From Bacteroidota bacterium (GTDB lineage Bacteria > Bacteroidota > Bacteroidia > Chitinophagales > JADIYW01), in NCBI GenBank assembly GCA_016705125.1, contig JADIYW010000026.1, positions 1 to 64,000 of the forward strand: 64,000 bases of DNA, read 5' to 3'. This document shows, piece by piece, positions 1 to 7,787 of this stretch; position 1 is the first letter of the stretch, and each line of letters begins with the position of its first letter. The translations under genes and the position numbers were made by a program. The notes beneath the pieces are model-generated. The model ran no database searches, had not been told where the DNA came from, and worked only from the letters and a program-made list of their open reading frames with translations.

Positions 1-398
1 TTGTCTTTTCTTTGAAAGTCATTTCATTTTTTATTTTAGACACTTCCGCATTAGCTATTAATAGGACTTACAACCTTTATTTTGACTAAGTCATTTATTA
101 TTCCCAAAAATCATCTACATTAATTTTATCACTCATTCTTTCTATATCATCAAAACATAGAGTAATTTGTCGTGGAATTAATCTAAAACATTTCACCTGT
201 TCCGAGTATCAATTTTTCCCATCTACAAATTTTTGATATATGGAATTGCTTCGGATAAGTTTTTCACATTTTTGCAATAGTCCCTGTTCCAAGGTTTACA
301 TTTTTACTCTTTACTGTCAAAGTAGGCAAAGAGAACTTTTTTTGTGCAATATTATTTTTGTCTGTTTCACCATACAGCGAAACAATAAGGGGCTAAAG
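1..398. other. AT-rich stretch without a recognisable gene
   Basis: All six frames are broken by stop codons within short distances and I see no RNA gene, repeat or terminator. A minus-strand gene could start at about position 22 and run off the left edge, but only seven codons would lie inside the window, so I do not call it. Confidence 0.5.
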
Positions 399-662
399 TC
401 AGTAGTCCTTTTCAATTAATGGAAAATATATTTTTAATGTGATAGGTCTTCCCGCTACCCCAGTCACCTCTGAGAAGCAGGCACCTGTAGTTTTCATTCT
501 TAAATGATTTAAAATAGGCTCACTTATTGGGCTGCTTATTTCTTCAACATCTGTGTCTATTGTTACATTGTTGTCTACCACTTTTTCTTTTTTAAATAGT
601 TTCGTTAGTATGTTCACGGTGTCGTCTTTTAAAATGCCCTTTAACTTTTTTATACCAGCCAT
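399..662 (-). CDS. Small hypothetical protein, 87 aa
   Basis: An 87-residue ORF with an ATG start. I recognise no family. The N-terminal third is strongly basic and probably helical (MAGIKKLKGILKDD, then LTKLFKKEK). The middle is acidic and the last third is a mixed, beta-prone stretch. There is no signal peptide or membrane segment. It lies between a gene-free left edge and an IS110 transposase and has no operon partner; the 289 bases between it and the transposase hold nothing I recognise. It could be a real small accessory gene, a remnant left by the insertion sequence, or a chance ORF. The basic head followed by an acidic linker is the only hint of genuine coding. Confidence 0.35.
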   Translation of the reverse strand: MAGIKKLKGILKDDTVNILTKLFKKEKVVDNNVTIDTDVEEISSPISEPILNHLRMKTTGACFSEVTGVAGRPITLKIYFPLIEKDY

Positions 663-951
663 AATATATCACATATACAACTCAATATGGTAGGCTTTGT
701 TTCATAAACTGGTTAATAGTTTTTTCAAAAATAAGGAAAATTATTTATAATGTATAAAATGGACTAATAATCTTCTGAATGCCATAAATGTGCCTTTATT
801 TGTATTTTCCTTTATTTAAATACCTAAATATTTCTGAGATAAATAGCCACCAAATCATCTTTCATTTTTATATCGGAATATTCATCGTTCCACCAAATCT
901 GAAATCATAAATCCTAATTCTGAAATTTCCCCCGCGTGAGTGCTCCGTATT

Positions 952-1956
952 CTAAGACATTGATATAACCAAATTATTGACATGATTTTTCACAAAAGGT
1001 GTCTGTTTTTTTATAACAGAGAATACTCGTGTTAATAACTTAAACCTAATTGCGTTCCTAACCAGTCTATTATTTTTGCCTTCCAATACCTTTCTTTTGT
1101 AATATAATTTCAATTCTGGGTCATTTAACATTGCTGATCTAGCACACATATCCAACAATGATTTTACTTTTTTATTTGCAAGGCCACTTACTTTTGTTCT
1201 GCCTTCTGATTTACCCGATTGCTTTGTAAAAGGCGCCACACCTGCATAAGATGCATACTTTCTTGGATTATCAAATTTTATAAAATTTTCGGTGGTTATG
1301 ATTAATTGATATGCCGTTATTTTGCCTATTCCTACAATGGTGTTTAACAAGTCAAAATTCTTCTTTATGCTTATATCTTTGGTCAATTCAATTTCCATTT
1401 CAGTATCTATTAACTCAATTTTTTCACTTAGCATTTCTATTGTGTCTCTTTGAATTTTAATACCAAAATCCGTTTCATTTAATTCAAGCATTTCTATTTC
1501 TTCATTCATTCTTGTAATTAAACCAGCTCTATCGGACACTAATTTTTCCCTTAAAGAATCTAAGCGTTTAAGGTTTGAAATACTTGTGTTTATTGCATTT
1601 GTTGGTTTTAGCTTATAGCTTTTTTCAAACACATATTCGCATATTCGCTTTGAATCTACTACATCATTCTTTCCTCTTGCCATGCCTAGCGATTTTTTCA
1701 ATTCTAAGCCTGGGATAATGTAATGTGTCAATTTTTCTTCGTTGCAAAATTGCCTTATAGCGGTTGTATAAATGCCAGTATGTTCAAATCCAATTTCAAT
1801 TTCTGATTTATTGAATTTGTGTTGTTTTATCCATTTCGACAATTGAAGCATCCCATCTTTGTTGTTTTCTAAGATAAAATGTTCTTCTGTGTTTCGACAA
1901 AAAAAATCTAATTTTTCTTTGGAAATGTCGCATCCGATGGTAATTTTGTTGTTCAT
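952..1956 (-). CDS. IS110-family transposase (DEDD recombinase)
   Basis: A full-length 334-residue recombinase that would excise and integrate its own element through a circular intermediate. The N-terminal RuvC-like DEDD domain is clear: GCDISKEKLDFF near residue 8 supplies the first Asp, GFEHTG near residue 56 the Glu, and GKNDVVDSKRI near residue 95 the paired Asp residues. A coiled central segment (about 120-200) leads into the C-terminal Tnp domain with VGIGKITAYQLI (near 210) and YAGVAPFTKQSGKS, which carries the conserved serine near residue 247. Both catalytic regions are intact, so the protein is probably active. The start is an ATG preceded by an A-rich, SD-poor leader, normal for this phylum. 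In related elements (IS621) this protein is guided by a bridge RNA encoded in the non-coding end; see the adjacent candidate. Confidence 0.93.
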   Translation of the reverse strand: MNNKITIGCDISKEKLDFFCRNTEEHFILENNKDGMLQLSKWIKQHKFNKSEIEIGFEHTGIYTTAIRQFCNEEKLTHYIIPGLELKKSLGMARGKNDVVDSKRICEYVFEKSYKLKPTNAINTSISNLKRLDSLREKLVSDRAGLITRMNEEIEMLELNETDFGIKIQRDTIEMLSEKIELIDTEMEIELTKDISIKKNFDLLNTIVGIGKITAYQLIITTENFIKFDNPRKYASYAGVAPFTKQSGKSEGRTKVSGLANKKVKSLLDMCARSAMLNDPELKLYYKRKVLEGKNNRLVRNAIRFKLLTRVFSVIKKQTPFVKNHVNNLVISMS

Positions 1957-2126
1957 TTTTTTTACTTTTAAAAGTGAATAAAAAAGTTGCTTAGTCTAAA
2001 ACCTTTGGTAGAACTATGATTCTAAAATTCTAATTGGACATGGCAACTGTGATGGGGATGAGGTCTGATACGGAACATAAGTCAAAAACTTAGAAACACT
2101 TAGTCTTCCTTCACCTCTTATCACAA
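1957..2126 (-). ncRNA. Candidate IS110 bridge RNA region
   Basis: The roughly 200 bases upstream of the transposase have no ORF but fold well on paper. TGTGAT at 2048-2053 pairs with ATCACA at 2120-2125. The stem continues imperfectly between 2057-2063 and 2109-2115. It encloses a loop with a small hairpin TAAGT-CAAAA-ACTTA at 2078-2092. IS110-group elements encode the bridge RNA at exactly this place, in the same sense as the transposase. The loop also contains ATACGGA (2068-2074), the reverse complement of TCCGTAT (944-950) just past the transposase stop. This is inference from position and hand folding; no transcript, covariance model or second copy was available. Confidence 0.4.
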
Positions 2127-2235
2127 TCATATTCACACATTTTTATTTTTTAATCCCCCTTTGAAACCCCTTGGTAATAGTAATAATAGCTATTATATAA
2201 AATTTTATATTCATTTAGTCCAAAGGACCCATCGG

Positions 2236-2331
2236 AGGAAGCGGTATCCTTTTTTTTGTCTGGCTTTTGAGGTTCGGCAAAAAAGATACAAGCGGAAAGC
2301 ACGACCACGACCTAAGGAGTGGGCACGCCCA
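2236..2331 (+). ncRNA. Candidate structured intergenic RNA upstream of pssA
   Basis: A block unlike its AT-rich surroundings. GTATC (2244-2248) plus a T-run (2250-2255) pairs with an A-run (2279-2284) plus GATAC (2285-2289), making an 11-bp hairpin with one bulged base and a loop of about 23 nt. It is followed by a GC-rich tail with AAGCGGAAAGC (2290-2300), CGACCACGACC (2302-2312) and GGGCACGCCC (2321-2330). From memory, similar sequence recurs in intergenic regions of other Bacteroidota, but I could not verify this and cannot name a family. It lies upstream of the predicted pssA promoter, so it is not obviously a leader of that gene. The strand is uncertain. Confidence 0.35.
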
Positions 2332-2495
2332 AATTGTAATTTTGGTAATTTAAAATCTGTCTTTTCTGTTTTTTGGTTCTCTTATGATAAATGCGGTTTG
2401 TAAAAACGAATATTGTCCTCCACTCCTACCAATTCTATCTGCCCAAAAAGGATTTTTGTCGCTCGAATACTGCTTTTTTAAATCCATTTTATGTT

Positions 2496-2503
2496 TATTT
2501 TTG
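2496..2503 (+). promoter_or_regulatory. Predicted promoter -7 element of pssA
   Basis: TATTTTTG fits the Bacteroidota -7 consensus TAnnTTTG and lies 53 bases before the pssA ATG. No clear TTG -33 box is visible, so this is a moderate call. Confidence 0.4.
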
Positions 2504-2556
2504 GAAGTATGAAGGCAAACAGGTAAAAAAATTGTACTTTTCGACCATATTTTTTG

Positions 2557-3273
2557 ATGATGATAAAACACATTCCTAATGGACTAACCATGATAAACCT
2601 ACTCTGTGGGGTAATGGGTATTGTTGGCTGTTTCTCGGGCAATATACAATTGGTGCCATGGCTCGTAGCTATTGCGCTGCTTGCCGATTTCCTAGATGGC
2701 TTTGCCGCTCGGGCGCTTAAGGTGCACTCCGAATTGGGCAAACAACTCGATTCGCTCGCCGACTGTGTTACTTTTGGCGTTTTGCCGGGCATTATTTTCT
2801 TGTTCCTTTTTTCGCAAAAAGGCGGTTTTGGTACGCTTGATTTAACGAAACCAAACATCGGTTTTATTTCTTTTCTATATCCTATTTGTGCAGCTCTCCG
2901 CTTGGGGAAATTCAATATCGACACCCGCCAAACGGTCAATTTTATAGGCATGCCCACTCCTGCTGGCGGACTGTTTGCCACAGGTGTTTTGCTCGTTTTT
3001 CTAAATAATACTTTTGGTTTGACGGCTCTTACCACCAACCATTTGTTTCTGGCCATCACGGTGCCAATACTTTCGTGGTTATTGCTTTCGCCTATTCCAA
3101 TGTTTTCGCTCAAGGCCAACCTAAAACAATGGAAAGGCAATGAAGCCAAAATCGTGTTTTTTGCAAGTTGTGCCATATTATTGGCTACCTGTGGCTGGCT
3201 GGCTTTTCCATTGATTATTACATTGTATGCCGGCATTTCAGGTCTGTTTTATTTGATAGGCAAACCGATTTGA
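2557..3273 (+). CDS. pssA: CDP-diacylglycerol-serine O-phosphatidyltransferase
   Basis: An integral membrane enzyme of about 238 residues that makes phosphatidylserine from CDP-diacylglycerol and L-serine, the step leading to phosphatidylethanolamine. The CDP-alcohol phosphotransferase signature D-x2-DG-x2-AR-x8-G-x3-D-x3-D is complete (from DFLDGFAAR near residue 44 through GKQLDSLAD). Several hydrophobic helices follow, including VFFASCAILLATCGWLAF near the C-terminus. An in-frame TTG lies one codon upstream (2554), but the ATG at 2557 (or 2560) is the better start, and MIKHIPNGLTMINLLCG is a typical N-terminus for the family. The helicase gene begins 38 bases downstream and may be co-transcribed. 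A PgsA-type relative is less likely given the length and N-terminus. Confidence 0.93.
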   Translation: MMIKHIPNGLTMINLLCGVMGIVGCFSGNIQLVPWLVAIALLADFLDGFAARALKVHSELGKQLDSLADCVTFGVLPGIIFLFLFSQKGGFGTLDLTKPNIGFISFLYPICAALRLGKFNIDTRQTVNFIGMPTPAGGLFATGVLLVFLNNTFGLTALTTNHLFLAITVPILSWLLLSPIPMFSLKANLKQWKGNEAKIVFFASCAILLATCGWLAFPLIITLYAGISGLFYLIGKPI

Positions 3274-3311
3274 TTTTTTTTTGGAGTGAAATGACTTAAA
3301 TAAGGAAAGAT

Positions 3312-4688
3312 ATGCAATCCAAAACGGATCAAAGCAATCAATACATACAGGTGCCGCCCGGTTATGGCGATGATGTATTTATTCAAAACCTTTTCAATCA
3401 GATAGAAAATACGAACGACAGTTTTTTTATAATGGGAAAAGCGGGTACGGGGAAATCTACTTTTTTGCAGTACTTATTCCAAACCTCTAAAAAAAACATT
3501 GTTGTTACTGCTTTTACGGGCATTGCCGCCATCAATGTGGGCGGCGTAACGCTTCACTCCTTGTTTATGCTGCCAATTAAGCCATTTATGCCTGCTGATG
3601 CCGATTTGCCGATGTTTGCCAATGGGCATGCACGCCGCAGGTTGATTGAGAAAATGGATACACTTATCATTGACGAAGTATCGATGGTGCGCGCCGATAT
3701 TTTGGAAGCTATCGACTATTCGTTGAGGGTGAATGGTGGCAATCCTGCGCTTTCATTTGGTGGCAAACAGGTGATTTTGGTGGGTGATATTTTTCAACTT
3801 CCGCCGGTGGTGGACACCAAAAATGCGACCGAAACGGAGCTTTTTTCGTCGGTATATAGTTCTCCCCATTTTTTTGGTGCGCCTGCTTATCGTCGACATG
3901 AATTTAACCAAATCGAGCTGACCAAAATTTATCGTCAGACCGATGGTGAGTTTAAAGATTTGCTCAATAAGGTGCGTGTAGGAAAAGCAACAGACAAGGA
4001 TATAAATAAATTAAATTATAGGCATTTCGGCGAGTTCAATCCCGATGATGAGCACTTTACGCTTACCTTGGCTACCCGCAACAAGCAAGCCGCAGAGGTG
4101 AATGAACGGCGGATGCGCATGATTGAAAGTGAGGCGTTTGAGTTTGCCGCAAAAATTGAAGGGGAGTTTTCGAAAGACAAATATCCGAACGAGGTGCAGC
4201 TTATTCTGAAAAAAGATGCGCAGGTCATTTTTATCCGAAATGATGTGTCGGGCACTGACAAAACCAAACCGGGAGGCCGCCGATGGGTAAATGGAACGAT
4301 TGGAAAAATACATGCAATTGGAAAAGATTTTATTGAGGTAATGCTCGAAAACGGCGAGATTTATCCTGTAGAAAGAGCGGAATGGGAAAACAAAACTTTC
4401 AGGCTCAATATGCATGAAGGGCGGATAAAAGCCGAAACGATAGGTACGTTTACGCAATATCCGTTAAAACCTGCTTGGGCAATCACGATTCATAAAAGTC
4501 AAGGACTTACCTTCGACAAGGTAATTATTGATTTGGGTTTTGGTGCATTTACTGCTGGTCAAACTTATGTGGCGCTAAGTAGGTGTAGGAGTTTGGAAGG
4601 CATTATCTTGCGCCGCGAATTGCGAGATGAGGATATAATGGTGGATCCGAAAGTGGTTGAATTTTATGAGGGATTGTTTCGGGAGTAG
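3312..4688 (+). CDS. PIF1-like / RecD-type superfamily 1 DNA helicase
   Basis: A 458-residue ATP-dependent helicase with all SF1B hallmarks. Walker A GKAGTGKST is at 42-50, motif Ia VTAFTGIAA near 65-73, and Walker B DEVS at 121-124. GDIFQLPPV is at 158-166. The C-terminal motifs are ITIHKSQGLTFDKV and VALSRCRSLEGI. PIF1-like proteins unwind duplex or G-quadruplex DNA and RNA-DNA hybrids during replication and repair; this is a family-level assignment. There is no extra nuclease or HRDC domain, and the length matches the compact bacterial forms. The ATG is preceded by AAGGAAAG, an unusually good Shine-Dalgarno for this genome. It follows pssA by 38 bases. Codon use is GC-richer than most of the window. 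Confidence 0.9.
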   Translation: MQSKTDQSNQYIQVPPGYGDDVFIQNLFNQIENTNDSFFIMGKAGTGKSTFLQYLFQTSKKNIVVTAFTGIAAINVGGVTLHSLFMLPIKPFMPADADLPMFANGHARRRLIEKMDTLIIDEVSMVRADILEAIDYSLRVNGGNPALSFGGKQVILVGDIFQLPPVVDTKNATETELFSSVYSSPHFFGAPAYRRHEFNQIELTKIYRQTDGEFKDLLNKVRVGKATDKDINKLNYRHFGEFNPDDEHFTLTLATRNKQAAEVNERRMRMIESEAFEFAAKIEGEFSKDKYPNEVQLILKKDAQVIFIRNDVSGTDKTKPGGRRWVNGTIGKIHAIGKDFIEVMLENGEIYPVERAEWENKTFRLNMHEGRIKAETIGTFTQYPLKPAWAITIHKSQGLTFDKVIIDLGFGAFTAGQTYVALSRCRSLEGIILRRELRDEDIMVDPKVVEFYEGLFRE

Positions 4689-4805
4689 GGATTTTAAGTT
4701 GGAATGAAAAAATTAAGTAATTAAATAATGTAATAATTTGGGGATGTGGAAATGTGGGAATGGTTGGTTTTAACCGCTTCTGAAAAATCAGAACGATATA
4801 TAGAT

Positions 4806-4912
4806 TTAACCGCAAAGAAACACAAAGAAGGTTTTTAGCTTTCTTTATTAGAGGTCTTTGTGTAATTCTTAGCGAACTTTGCGGTAAAACCTTGGTGTTC
4901 TTTGTGGTTAGG
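4806..4912. repeat. Imperfect inverted-repeat element (CGCAAAG type)
   Basis: ACCGCAAAG at 4809-4817 faces its exact reverse complement CTTTGCGGT at 4877-4885. ACACAAAG and CTTTGTGT lie inside this pair. A third arm (4888-4909, AACC-TTGGTGTTCTTTGTGG-TT) is a degenerate copy of the same phrase. The DNA could form a large imperfect hairpin. Repeats built from CGCAAAG / ACACAAAG words are, as I recall, scattered through many Bacteroidota genomes. The rest of the 4689-5039 gap is AT-rich word-like sequence and the lysS promoter. Confidence 0.6.
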
Positions 4913-4993
4913 TTTCTTTTTCTTTACTTAATACTTGGTACCTAATACTCAATACTACCAATTACTTCCAGTTTAACAAATTATAAACTAGGC

Positions 4994-5022
4994 TTTGGTT
5001 TGATGACAAAATCGTATTTTTG
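4994..5022 (+). promoter_or_regulatory. Predicted lysS promoter
   Basis: TTTG (4994-4997), 17 bases, then TATTTTTG (5015-5022) match the Bacteroidota -33/-7 pair. The lysS ATG follows 17 bases later, giving a very short leader. Confidence 0.6.
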
Positions 5023-5039
5023 TAAATAAATTATCAAAA

Positions 5040-6545
5040 ATGTCATTTAGCGAACAAGAGATTTTAAGAAGAGAAAGTTTGGCCAAACTTAGAGAAATGG
5101 GTATCGACCCTTATCCTGCACCATTATTTCCAGTAAATTCGAGTTCGAAACAGATAAAGGATAATTTTGAAAATAATCCCGACGATTTCAAAACGATTTG
5201 CTTGGCTGGCCGATTAATGAGTCGCCGAATAATGGGCAAAGCCTCTTTTGCAGAGTTGCAAGATGCGGATGGTCGTATTCAATTGTATATAAATAGAGAT
5301 GAGATTTGCCCGACGGAGGACAAAACGATGTATAATGATGTGTTTAAAAAATTATTAGACCTCGGCGATTTTATAGGCGTAAAGGGTTACGTATTTACCA
5401 CCCAAACGGGCGAGACATCGCTGCATGTGTCGGAATTGGTATTATTGGCTAAGTCGCTGCGACCGCTACCTGTAGTGAAAACGGACGACGAGGGCAATGT
5501 TTTTGATGGGTTGAGCGACCCAGAAATGCGGTACCGTCAGCGATATGTGGATTTGGTGGTGAATGCCGGTGTAAAGGAAACCTTTATAAAACGTGCCAAA
5601 ATGGTGCAAGCGATCCGAGATTTTTTAAATGAACAAGGCGCTTTGGAAGTAGATACTCCAGTGCTGCAATCGATACCAGGCGGTGCAGCTGCTAAGCCAT
5701 TTATAACGCACCACAATGCATTGGACATGCCGCTTTACCTGCGAATAGCGAATGAATTATACTTGAAGCGCCTAGTGGTAGGTGGTTTTGATTGGGTGTA
5801 TGAGTTCAGTAGGAATTTCAGAAATGAAGGCATGGACCGGACGCACAATCCAGAATTTACTGTATTGGAGTTTTATGTGGCTTATAAGGATTATTATTGG
5901 ATGATGGAAACAACAGAACGTTTGCTTGAAAAAGTAGCTTTGGCCACCAACCAAACCAGCGATATTAATTATGGCGATAAGATAATTAGTTTTAAAGCAC
6001 CATTTGCAAGAGTGCCCATTTATGATGCCATAAAGGAACACACGGGATATGATGTAAGCGAAATGAGTGAGGATGAAATAAGAGAAGTATGTAAAAGATT
6101 ACATTTAGCGGTTGATAATTCGATGGGTAAAGGTAAGTTGATAGACGAATTGTTTGGCGAAAAATGCGAGGAGCATTATATTCAACCTACTTTTATTACC
6201 GACTATCCAGTGGAAATGTCGCCGCTTACCAAAAAACACCGTAGCAAAGCTGGTTTGGTGGAGCGATTTGAGTTGATGGTAAATGGCAAAGAAATTGCAA
6301 ACGCATATACCGAGTTGAACGATCCAATTGACCAATTGGCACGGTTTGAAGACCAAGTAAAATTGATGGAAAGAGGTGATGATGAAGCGATGTTTATCGA
6401 CCACGATTTTATCAGAGCAATGGAATATGGAATGCCACCGATGTCGGGTATTGGCTTTGGTATCGACCGTTTGGCGATGCTGATGACCAACCAATCTACT
6501 ATTCAGGAAGTATTGTTTTTTCCTCAGATGAAATTGGAGAAATAA
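5040..6545 (+). CDS. lysS: Lysyl-tRNA synthetase, class II
   Basis: Cytoplasmic enzyme that charges tRNA-Lys with lysine. It is 501 residues, the normal length. The N-terminal OB-fold anticodon-binding domain spans about 55-150 (CLAGRLMSRRIMGKASFAEL). The class II core follows: motif 1 region around MRYRQRYVDLVVN (near 165-177), motif 2 FRNEGMDRTHNPEFT (near 260-275) and motif 3 GIGFGIDRLAML near 475. It starts at an ATG with the predicted promoter directly upstream and is followed by a convergent gene 18 bases after its stop, so it is probably monocistronic. All signature residues are present and I see no anomaly. Confidence 0.97.
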   Translation: MSFSEQEILRRESLAKLREMGIDPYPAPLFPVNSSSKQIKDNFENNPDDFKTICLAGRLMSRRIMGKASFAELQDADGRIQLYINRDEICPTEDKTMYNDVFKKLLDLGDFIGVKGYVFTTQTGETSLHVSELVLLAKSLRPLPVVKTDDEGNVFDGLSDPEMRYRQRYVDLVVNAGVKETFIKRAKMVQAIRDFLNEQGALEVDTPVLQSIPGGAAAKPFITHHNALDMPLYLRIANELYLKRLVVGGFDWVYEFSRNFRNEGMDRTHNPEFTVLEFYVAYKDYYWMMETTERLLEKVALATNQTSDINYGDKIISFKAPFARVPIYDAIKEHTGYDVSEMSEDEIREVCKRLHLAVDNSMGKGKLIDELFGEKCEEHYIQPTFITDYPVEMSPLTKKHRSKAGLVERFELMVNGKEIANAYTELNDPIDQLARFEDQVKLMERGDDEAMFIDHDFIRAMEYGMPPMSGIGFGIDRLAMLMTNQSTIQEVLFFPQMKLEK

Positions 6546-6563
6546 AAGCCGATTTTTATTTGG

Positions 6564-7148
6564 CTAAAATAGCTTTGGAAATAATTTAGGCGTTATTTTT
6601 TTGTATTCTAAATAACTTTTTCCAAAAGTGCGCACTAATTTTTTTTCTTCGAAATAGATACCTATTTGGAGGTAAATAAAAAGTGCCGAAAAAGAAATTA
6701 TCGATCGATAGGAAGGCTCGTACAAAACAATACCTGCCAATAAAATAATTAATGCCAAATACATTGGATGGCGCACTTTTTTTGATAATCCACTTTGAAG
6801 TAGGGTTTGAGGATTGGTTTGTTTTACAAAAACTTCTAAGCCCGTAAATTCATATAAATCATACGATTTAAACACAAAAAACAAGAAAACCAAACCAAAC
6901 GCAATAACTAAACAACCTATAAATTGAAGCAATACAGTAGATTGGACCCATTCTATATTTGGGGCTGTGAAATGAAAATAAAGGACAATGATTAAATTAG
7001 CGATAGCAATACAATTAAAACCCAAACGGTAGTATTTAAAGGATACACCCATTCTTTTTTCAAACCAATTTTTAAAAAATGAGCCTGCCGTTAAACTATG
7101 GATTAATCCAAAAATGAACCAATTGAGTATTAGAGGCAAATAAGGCAT
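6564..7148 (-). CDS. Membrane protein of the isoprenylcysteine methyltransferase / NnrU type
   Basis: A 194-residue protein with about five hydrophobic helices. The C-terminal part has the family pattern: VRHPMYLALIILLAG near residue 125, then YFEEKKLVRTFGKSYLEYKK near 165-184, resembling the SAM-binding RHPxY...EE..L...FG..Y..Y motif of ICMT/PEMT methyltransferases. Such proteins methylate membrane-associated substrates; the substrate here is unknown, since bacteria generally lack prenylated CaaX proteins. It follows 7152-7649 on the same strand with 3 bases between them, so the two are likely co-transcribed. Confidence 0.7.
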   Translation of the reverse strand: MPYLPLILNWFIFGLIHSLTAGSFFKNWFEKRMGVSFKYYRLGFNCIAIANLIIVLYFHFTAPNIEWVQSTVLLQFIGCLVIAFGLVFLFFVFKSYDLYEFTGLEVFVKQTNPQTLLQSGLSKKVRHPMYLALIILLAGIVLYEPSYRSIISFSALFIYLQIGIYFEEKKLVRTFGKSYLEYKKITPKLFPKLF

Positions 7149-7151
7149 AAC

Positions 7152-7649
7152 TTAAAGTGGTTTTAATTTGTTGGGATTTTTTTCAGGATCAGGGCAAGCA
7201 CTTCCACCATCTAAAACATACTTCCAAGTCCCGTCTTTTTGTCTTTTCCAAATAGAAACATAGCAACCATGAACGGTAGAATCGGGAGTGGTAATTTTCC
7301 AATTCCCAGTAGTATAGCCCATATCGCCCGATTCAGCTACTTCTGCCTTTACGGGATACCATTGCAACTTAAAATCTTTTGTCGATTTGGCATTAAAATT
7401 TTTCTCCAATTCCTTGCGCCCAATTATTGGATAAGCGCCCTCACTTATTTTATATACTCCATCGTCAGCGAAGGTGGAAAAGCTATTACTCATTCCCTCC
7501 TCAAAGCACTTTTTACTAAATGCTTTATCTGTTTCGATTATCTCAAGCAACGACTCACTTTTGGTTTTTTCCTTAGTGGCCTTTATCACACCCAAAGTGA
7601 TGAGGATAATAATAATACCGAAAATAAAAAATTGTAATAGTCTACTCAT
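7152..7649 (-). CDS. Membrane-anchored DUF4440 / SnoaL-like protein
   Basis: A 165-residue protein with an N-terminal membrane anchor (about 6-23, FFIFGIIIILITLGVI) followed by a soluble NTF2-like fold domain. The pattern of a helical start (LLEIIETDKAFSKKCFEEG), FADDGVYKISEGAYPIIGR and GDMGYTTGNWKI with a final WKYVLDGGS is that of DUF4440/SnoaL-like proteins, as in ketosteroid-isomerase-like families. The anchor suggests periplasmic location. Specific function is unknown. It is the first gene of a two-gene minus-strand unit with the methyltransferase-like protein. Confidence 0.7.
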   Translation of the reverse strand: MSRLLQFFIFGIIIILITLGVIKATKEKTKSESLLEIIETDKAFSKKCFEEGMSNSFSTFADDGVYKISEGAYPIIGRKELEKNFNAKSTKDFKLQWYPVKAEVAESGDMGYTTGNWKITTPDSTVHGCYVSIWKRQKDGTWKYVLDGGSACPDPEKNPNKLKPL

Positions 7650-7787
7650 AGTATATTTTTCATAAAGTTATAAAAAAAACTTAAGTTGTTTGTAAAAACT
7701 AAAAAAAATCGTTTGTGAATAATTCTTAACAAAAAATCAAGCCAAGAAGGAATATTTTAACCAATTCCCTTATATTCGTAGACATAA

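Larger units (their letters stand above)
944..2160 (-). mobile_element. IS110-family insertion sequence (ends not determined)
   Basis: The element consists of an intact IS110-type transposase (952-1956, minus) and about 200 bases of non-coding DNA upstream of it, the layout of the IS110 group whose left end carries the bridge RNA. IS110 elements lack terminal inverted repeats and usually make no target duplication, so the boundaries cannot be read from a single copy. I place the right end just after the transposase stop and the left end before 2161, both provisional. No second copy is seen in the window. The surrounding DNA is gene-poor, consistent with an accessory patch. Confidence 0.65.

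Noticed and set aside
2161..2403. An 80-codon plus-strand ORF rich in Arg and Lys
   Set aside because: It begins at a TTG and is driven by the candidate RNA hairpin sequence; the basic stretch is a translation of the GC-rich tail and has no protein-like pattern.
2350..2579. Short ORFs on both strands before pssA
   Set aside because: They overlap each other and the pssA promoter, with low-quality composition.
6547..6566. A short AGCC/GGCT hairpin between lysS and the methyltransferase-like gene as a two-way terminator
   Set aside because: The stem is only four or five bases and no T-run follows on the plus strand.
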